NCBI GenBank assembly: GCA_002373815.1
Contig: DFKH01000059.1
Location: 1 to 11,065 of the forward strand
Reading direction: 5' to 3'
Length of the DNA: 11,065 bases
From: Alphaproteobacteria bacterium UBA3650
GTDB lineage: Bacteria > Pseudomonadota > Alphaproteobacteria > CAAHEQ01 > UBA3637
Shown: positions 6,987-11,065 of the stretch, piece by piece
How positions within the stretch are numbered: the stretch's first letter is position 1
Layout of the letters: each line of letters begins with the position of its first letter
Position numbers and translations under genes: made by a program
Notes under the pieces: generated by a model
Told to the model about the DNA's origin: nothing
Seen by the model: only the letters and a program-made list of their open reading frames with translations
The model's database searches: none

Positions 6987-9900
6987 TTGAAACTGTTAAA
7001 AAAATTGAAATGGGGACTTTTTGCGTTTGGTGTGTTTATTGGGGTAAACACGCAAGCGCAGTATGCTGTGTGGGGTACTCCTTGGGTCAGAATGGCCGAT
7101 ACTTCTGTTCGAGATCGTATTTATGCAGCGGCAAGTGTTGGTAATGTTGCAGAATTGAAGCGCTTGGCTTCTTTGGGTTATTCTTTGGAATTGACGGATG
7201 CTAATGGAAATACGGCCTATTGTCAGGCTGTTTGGTCACAAAGTCGAGTGGCAGTGGCTGCTTTGATTGAAGCGGGAGTTAATGTCAGGCCTTCTTGCTT
7301 AAAACGTATTCCTTATGTTACAGAAAGTCGTATTTATGCGGCGGCGCATGCTGAAGATTTGGATCAGCTTGTGGCATGGAAAAAAGAGGGCTTAAATGTA
7401 GATGTTGTAAATCCACGAACTGGTGATTCTGCTTTGTGTGAGGCGGTTTATAATTATGATTGCCCAGCCATTCAGACGTTGTTGCGGGCTGGTTCATTAC
7501 AAGCACAACCTTGTATGCGACGTATTCCACAGGAGGTGCGTGAAAAATTGCAATGTCGTCCTCTTAAAATTGACTGGACAACAATTGGATACACTGTTTT
7601 GGGTGTTGGCATGGCTGGTGCATTGGTGGCTATTTTGGGCAGTGGCGATGGCAATGGTAATCCAACATGTCCTCCCACACAACGATGGAATGGGGATAAA
7701 TGTATTTCATGTGATACCTGTTGGATTGGTACTCAGTGTATTTCTAAAACGGAAATGAATAAAAAACCATATTATCGTGATGAAACCAATGCTGAGTGTT
7801 GGACTGTGGCTCCTCCTCCTGTTAAGATGTCTGATGATGAATTGGTAAGAGAAGTGGAAAAAATTGAGGAGGATCCTAGATATAAAAAGGGACATTATCT
7901 TGATCCTATTAATGCCGCAGAAGCTTATGCGCGTGGATATAATGGGTATATGGTCGAAAGAACAAGCCCGTATGGACGTTTAGTGAATAAGCAGGTATCC
8001 CCTGGTGTGGATCCAACTTTGACAGACAAAAAGGTGACATTAGCCATTTATTCCGATGGTATGACAATTGGAAATGGTGGGACGATTAAGCAAACAACTA
8101 CTTCTGGGTCTTCTTCGGGGGAAGTGACTTATAATGTTTGGAATTTTGATAAAGTGAATAAAGCATTTTATGATTCCAATTCTTCGGCGGCTCAGACTTG
8201 GAGTGGAGATAAATATACGGTTAACAAAGAAGGACCAACAGTTCCTGGCATGGATGCTTCTAAACAAGCTTCTGGTACGAACGTATCGACATTGGGGTCT
8301 GTGGCAAACAACTTTGCTTTGACTGACTCAGATCCGGCGAAGGGACATCCCTATGGATTTAATTTTGATTATGGGGTATGTGCTAAAAATGATTCTGGTG
8401 CATATATCAAGAAAAATTGTTATTATGGTGTATCCGAAAATTTAGGGGCTACAAAGCCATATGGATTGGCGAAGTTTGCTCGTGGTACTACAGAATTGTA
8501 TATTTTAGAAAACACGATTACAGGACAGATTATAGGAACTACCACAACGCCCCCTGTCCATTGTGCTGAAAACACTGCTTCAAACTGTGTCCAAAATTAT
8601 GCTCGTTGGCAAGTGCCTGGTACCTCTGATGAGCATGGTGGCGCGGCAACTGTGGATGGTGGTATTTTAGCGAGATTTAATTATACTTCAAATTATGTAT
8701 ATAATGTAGATGACCCGACACCGCACTATATTGATAACACAGGTAAAGCGCCTATAACGGGAAGCTTGGGGACGTTTTTGGCAGGTATTGCAGGAGCGAT
8801 GAAATTAGATAACGATCCGAATGCTGTGACGTATGGGGTGGCCTACAATACGGCCATTTTGCCAGTTAGTCGGGATGTTGTTCAAGGATTGAGTTTAGAG
8901 GCTATGAACCATATGGCAGCAAATGCAGATATTATTTTATCAGCTGAGGCTTTAAATATTAATGAATCTGTGGATCCTGAGGTGACGACAGCTTTGGGTG
9001 GCTTTACAAAAGATGGTACAAAATATACGGCCAAAAAGATTTCTGAAGTTTTAGGCCCAGATGCTCCGAATGTGTATAGGTCGTTGTCCAACAGTAGTAG
9101 TAAAGGCAAAGTGATGATTGTCTCAAATGGGAGCGGTCAAGCCTCGGATAAATGGTCTATTAAACAACCGACCATTCAATCTGCGGTTCCTTTGTATGCG
9201 GAAATGAATTCTGGTACAACATGGAACAGTACTAGTAAGATTTTGCCAACAGTAGATACAACCAATCCGTTGTACCATTTGTATATTACAGTTGGATCTA
9301 TTGATTCTGTGACACAGGTTGATGATACAAAGCTTATAAATGCAACGCCTTCTGCTTACTCTCAGCCATGTGGTATTGCTGGTAGTTATTGTGTCATGGC
9401 ATATGGTGGGCAAAGCGCTGATTCTGCCCATGGTATTTATTCAACAACAGATCCAACGTTAAACAGCAGTACTAGTGGATACAGTTATACCTATAGTTAT
9501 GGGACGGCGTCCGCAGCGGCTTCTGTGGCTGGATCTGTCGCTTTGTTGATGGGGGCGTATCCCCATTTGACAAGTCAGCAAATTGTGGAAATCTTATTCA
9601 AGACATCAACATATATTACGCCGACAGATGCACAGGTTACATTATATGGTAATACATATGCGGTTGGTTCCGATGAATTGGGTAGTTATAACTCTATCTT
9701 TGGTCGAGGTTTGATTAATTTGGCGGCTGCTACCGAGCCTGTTGGTGGAAAAAATGGTTTATGGGTGTATAGAAATGGGACAGCCATTGGGCAGGGGACT
9801 GTTGTGCCAGCTTCTTCTACAAGATTGATTGCGCCTGCGTCATTGACAGCAGCAAGTGCTTTGGGTTCTGCGTTGCCCTCTCACTTTGTTGCCTTTGATG

Positions 9901-10943
9901 CATATAATCGTCCGTTCCAATTACCAACGGCGGGTTTGTTTGATTTAAAGAATCGTCGTAAAACAAAATCATGGGATGATTTTAAGATGTTTATGCGTGG
10001 ACGTGATCCTGTTGAAATTCAGCCGACAGAAAATTTTTCGATGATGTATCGTAATCAGACAAATCGAGTCTCTTCCTCTTCGCAAATCCCTATGGGCTTG
10101 GTGCAAATGAATTTGAAACAGAATAAAATGCGTTATAGTTTATTTTATTCGCAAGATACTACAATGGGTAAGGAAGCGTATTGGAAGCGTCGTATGACGA
10201 ATCCATTTATTCAAATGCGAGATGCTTTTGGTATTGAGACGGGCTATGATTTGAATTCTAAATGGTCTGTGGAAGTTGGTTGGACAACTGGTAAGAATGG
10301 CTTCTTTGACAATGACGATCGCCATTTTGATGCGCCTGATAATAAAATGCAAGCTTTCACTAGTGCTGTGGTATTTAAACCAATTGATAAAGTTTCTTTC
10401 AAGGTGGCAACTGGTGTGATGAAGGAAACTGGTGCGTCCTTGGGTATGGTGTCGGAAGGGGCTTTCAACATTAAGGGTGCAAACACTCACTTTGTTGGGG
10501 CTGGTGTTGCTATTACGCCAATCGACAAGGTTCGTTTAGAGGCGATGTATTATTATGGGCAGACAAAAACAAGTTCTGATGGAGGCTTAATGAATTTGTC
10601 GCGTATGACCAGCGATAGTTTTGCCATGACTGCAAGTTATCAACCATCTGATGACCATTTGTTTGGATTACAAGTTTCTTCGCCATTGCGTGTGCGTAAG
10701 GGGACTTTAAATGTGTCGTTGCCTGTGGGACGTCATCCGACTGAGGACATTTATTATTATGACACCTATAAAGCCAATATGAAACCGAAAGCAAGAGAAA
10801 TTGATTTATCCATGTATTATCAAGGCAATATGACGGATGAGGTGAGTTTGCAAAGTGAAATGGGTGTTCGTTTGAATCCCGATCACCAAGCCGATGTGAC
10901 CCCCGATTATCGGGGTATGGTGGGCGTGAAGTGGAATTATTAA
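6987..10943 (+). CDS. Autotransporter-like pseudo-subtilase with two ankyrin-like modules
   Basis: Predicted secreted or outer-membrane protein of 1318 aa starting at TTG. Parts: signal peptide 1-25 (MKLLKKLK, hydrophobic core, TQAQ end); ankyrin-like modules at about 43-109 (Cys79/Cys104) and 115-181 (Cys151/Cys176); Gly-rich hydrophobic stretch 196-218; Cys-rich segment 228-271; AYARGYNGY (313-321); S8-like domain about 345-920; beta-barrel about 1015-1318 ending with Gly at -6, Trp at -3, Tyr at -1. It is clearly paralogous to the preceding protease: shared landmarks include PHLTxQQxVxILF, CGxxxxYC (795, 802), SPLRVR and LQSExGVRLNPDH. All catalytic positions are replaced: Ser356 where Asp is expected (AIYSDG; an Asp follows one residue later), Leu594 for His (LGTFLAG), Ser716 for Asn (VSNGS), Ala841 for the nucleophile (GTASAAA). 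I infer a non-catalytic role such as binding, adhesion or partnering the active paralogue. The frame is intact, so it is not a decayed gene. Confidence 0.85.
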   Translation: MKLLKKLKWGLFAFGVFIGVNTQAQYAVWGTPWVRMADTSVRDRIYAAASVGNVAELKRLASLGYSLELTDANGNTAYCQAVWSQSRVAVAALIEAGVNVRPSCLKRIPYVTESRIYAAAHAEDLDQLVAWKKEGLNVDVVNPRTGDSALCEAVYNYDCPAIQTLLRAGSLQAQPCMRRIPQEVREKLQCRPLKIDWTTIGYTVLGVGMAGALVAILGSGDGNGNPTCPPTQRWNGDKCISCDTCWIGTQCISKTEMNKKPYYRDETNAECWTVAPPPVKMSDDELVREVEKIEEDPRYKKGHYLDPINAAEAYARGYNGYMVERTSPYGRLVNKQVSPGVDPTLTDKKVTLAIYSDGMTIGNGGTIKQTTTSGSSSGEVTYNVWNFDKVNKAFYDSNSSAAQTWSGDKYTVNKEGPTVPGMDASKQASGTNVSTLGSVANNFALTDSDPAKGHPYGFNFDYGVCAKNDSGAYIKKNCYYGVSENLGATKPYGLAKFARGTTELYILENTITGQIIGTTTTPPVHCAENTASNCVQNYARWQVPGTSDEHGGAATVDGGILARFNYTSNYVYNVDDPTPHYIDNTGKAPITGSLGTFLAGIAGAMKLDNDPNAVTYGVAYNTAILPVSRDVVQGLSLEAMNHMAANADIILSAEALNINESVDPEVTTALGGFTKDGTKYTAKKISEVLGPDAPNVYRSLSNSSSKGKVMIVSNGSGQASDKWSIKQPTIQSAVPLYAEMNSGTTWNSTSKILPTVDTTNPLYHLYITVGSIDSVTQVDDTKLINATPSAYSQPCGIAGSYCVMAYGGQSADSAHGIYSTTDPTLNSSTSGYSYTYSYGTASAAASVAGSVALLMGAYPHLTSQQIVEILFKTSTYITPTDAQVTLYGNTYAVGSDELGSYNSIFGRGLINLAAATEPVGGKNGLWVYRNGTAIGQGTVVPASSTRLIAPASLTAASALGSALPSHFVAFDAYNRPFQLPTAGLFDLKNRRKTKSWDDFKMFMRGRDPVEIQPTENFSMMYRNQTNRVSSSSQIPMGLVQMNLKQNKMRYSLFYSQDTTMGKEAYWKRRMTNPFIQMRDAFGIETGYDLNSKWSVEVGWTTGKNGFFDNDDRHFDAPDNKMQAFTSAVVFKPIDKVSFKVATGVMKETGASLGMVSEGAFNIKGANTHFVGAGVAITPIDKVRLEAMYYYGQTKTSSDGGLMNLSRMTSDSFAMTASYQPSDDHLFGLQVSSPLRVRKGTLNVSLPVGRHPTEDIYYYDTYKANMKPKAREIDLSMYYQGNMTDEVSLQSEMGVRLNPDHQADVTPDYRGMVGVKWNY
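7113..7529 (+). repeat. Tandem protein-level repeat: two ankyrin-like C-X24-C modules
   Basis: Two consecutive ~67-residue units each contain RIYAAA, a helix ending in a short Gly turn, a Cys in the TPL-like position, and a second Cys exactly 25 residues later followed by a basic R-I-P tail (CLKRIP and CMRRIP). The upstream protease has a single unit of the same build (CIRQLP tail). DNA identity is low, so the duplication is old or under protein-level constraint. Confidence 0.75.
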
Positions 10944-10951
10944 AAAAGTTC

Positions 10952-10980
10952 TTGCATTTTGAAAAAAAAGTGTGTATAAT
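10952..10980 (+). promoter_or_regulatory. Strong promoter of tRNA-Gly
   Basis: TTGCAT (10952-10957), a 17-bp spacer and a perfect TATAAT (10975-10980) give a near-consensus sigma70-type promoter. Transcription would start near 10987, leaving a leader of about 13 nt before the tRNA for RNase P to remove. Confidence 0.8.
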
Positions 10981-10999
10981 GACGCCATACGCAAAAAAT

Positions 11000-11065
11000 G
11001 CGGGTGTAGCTCAGGGGTAGAGCGCGACCTTGCCAAGGTCGATGTCGAGGGTTCAAATCCCTTCG
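11000..11065 (+). tRNA. tRNA-Gly(GCC), 3' end cut by window edge
   Basis: The cloverleaf can be drawn directly: acceptor GCGGGTG (11000-11006); D stem GCTC/GAGC (11009-11012 with 11020-11023); anticodon stem CGACC/GGTCG (11025-11029 with 11037-11041) around loop TTGCCAA with anticodon GCC at 11032-11034; T stem GAGGG/CCCTT around TTCAAAT (11052-11058). Only the first two bases (CG) of the 3' acceptor strand are inside the window, so the last ~5 pairing bases, the discriminator and any encoded CCA are not visible. It decodes GGC/GGU glycine codons. Confidence 0.97.

Noticed and set aside
8628..8645. DEHGG around His550 of the pseudoprotease as a true catalytic His motif
   Set aside because: It resembles D-x-H-G but is not followed by a THVAG-like sequence. 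The segment aligning with the paralogue's HGTHVAG, including the downstream GVAYN landmark, is LGTFLAG at residues 594-600.
9123..9431. Antisense open frames over the large genes as real genes
   Set aside because: They overlap conserved coding sequence, lack recognisable domains or ribosome sites, and have compositions typical of shadow frames.
9229..9476. Repeated CAGTACTAGT near 9230 and 9467 as a mobile-element or recombination site
   Set aside because: Only ten bases match and both lie in coding sequence for short Ser/Thr-rich stretches; no other repeat structure surrounds them.

Overview
The window looks like chromosomal DNA of an AT-rich Gram-negative bacterium, most likely an alphaproteobacterium. 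The grounds are the def-fmt-truA gene order, a tRNA-Gly(GCC) whose sequence closely resembles alphaproteobacterial ones, signal peptides, and two large proteins ending in outer-membrane beta-barrel sequences. A low-GC host-associated or gut lineage is plausible, but the assignment is an inference and no species can be named.

Left part (1-3060) is housekeeping RNA and translation. An RluD-type 23S rRNA pseudouridine synthase enters from the left edge and runs rightward. It meets a leftward def-fmt-truA operon (peptide deformylase, Met-tRNA formyltransferase, tRNA pseudouridine synthase A), and the two facing stop codons overlap by 4 nt. Inside the operon each junction is an ATGA stop/start overlap. 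A short AT-rich divergent promoter region (3061-3127) separates def from the rightward genes.

Right part (3128-10943) starts with thpR, an RNA 2',3'-cyclic phosphodiesterase. Ten bases later come two very large paralogues in tandem. Both read: signal peptide, ankyrin-like module(s) with a cysteine pair, a Gly-rich hydrophobic stretch, a subtilisin-like (S8) domain, and a C-terminal beta-barrel ending in a BAM-type signal. The first (1067 aa) keeps the full Asp/His/Asn/Ser catalytic set and should be an active autotransporter protease. The second (1318 aa) keeps the fold landmarks but has replaced all four residues (Ser, Leu, Ser and Ala at the Asp, His, Asn and Ser sites), so it reads as a full-length pseudoprotease. 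It also has a second ankyrin-like module and an added Cys-rich segment, and starts at TTG. The active/inactive tandem pair is the most interesting content of the window.

The right edge holds a tRNA-Gly(GCC) gene with a near-consensus promoter, cut off 2 nt into the 3' acceptor strand. No stretch of more than 300 bases lacks a gene, and I see no insertion sequence, CRISPR array or convincing intrinsic terminator.
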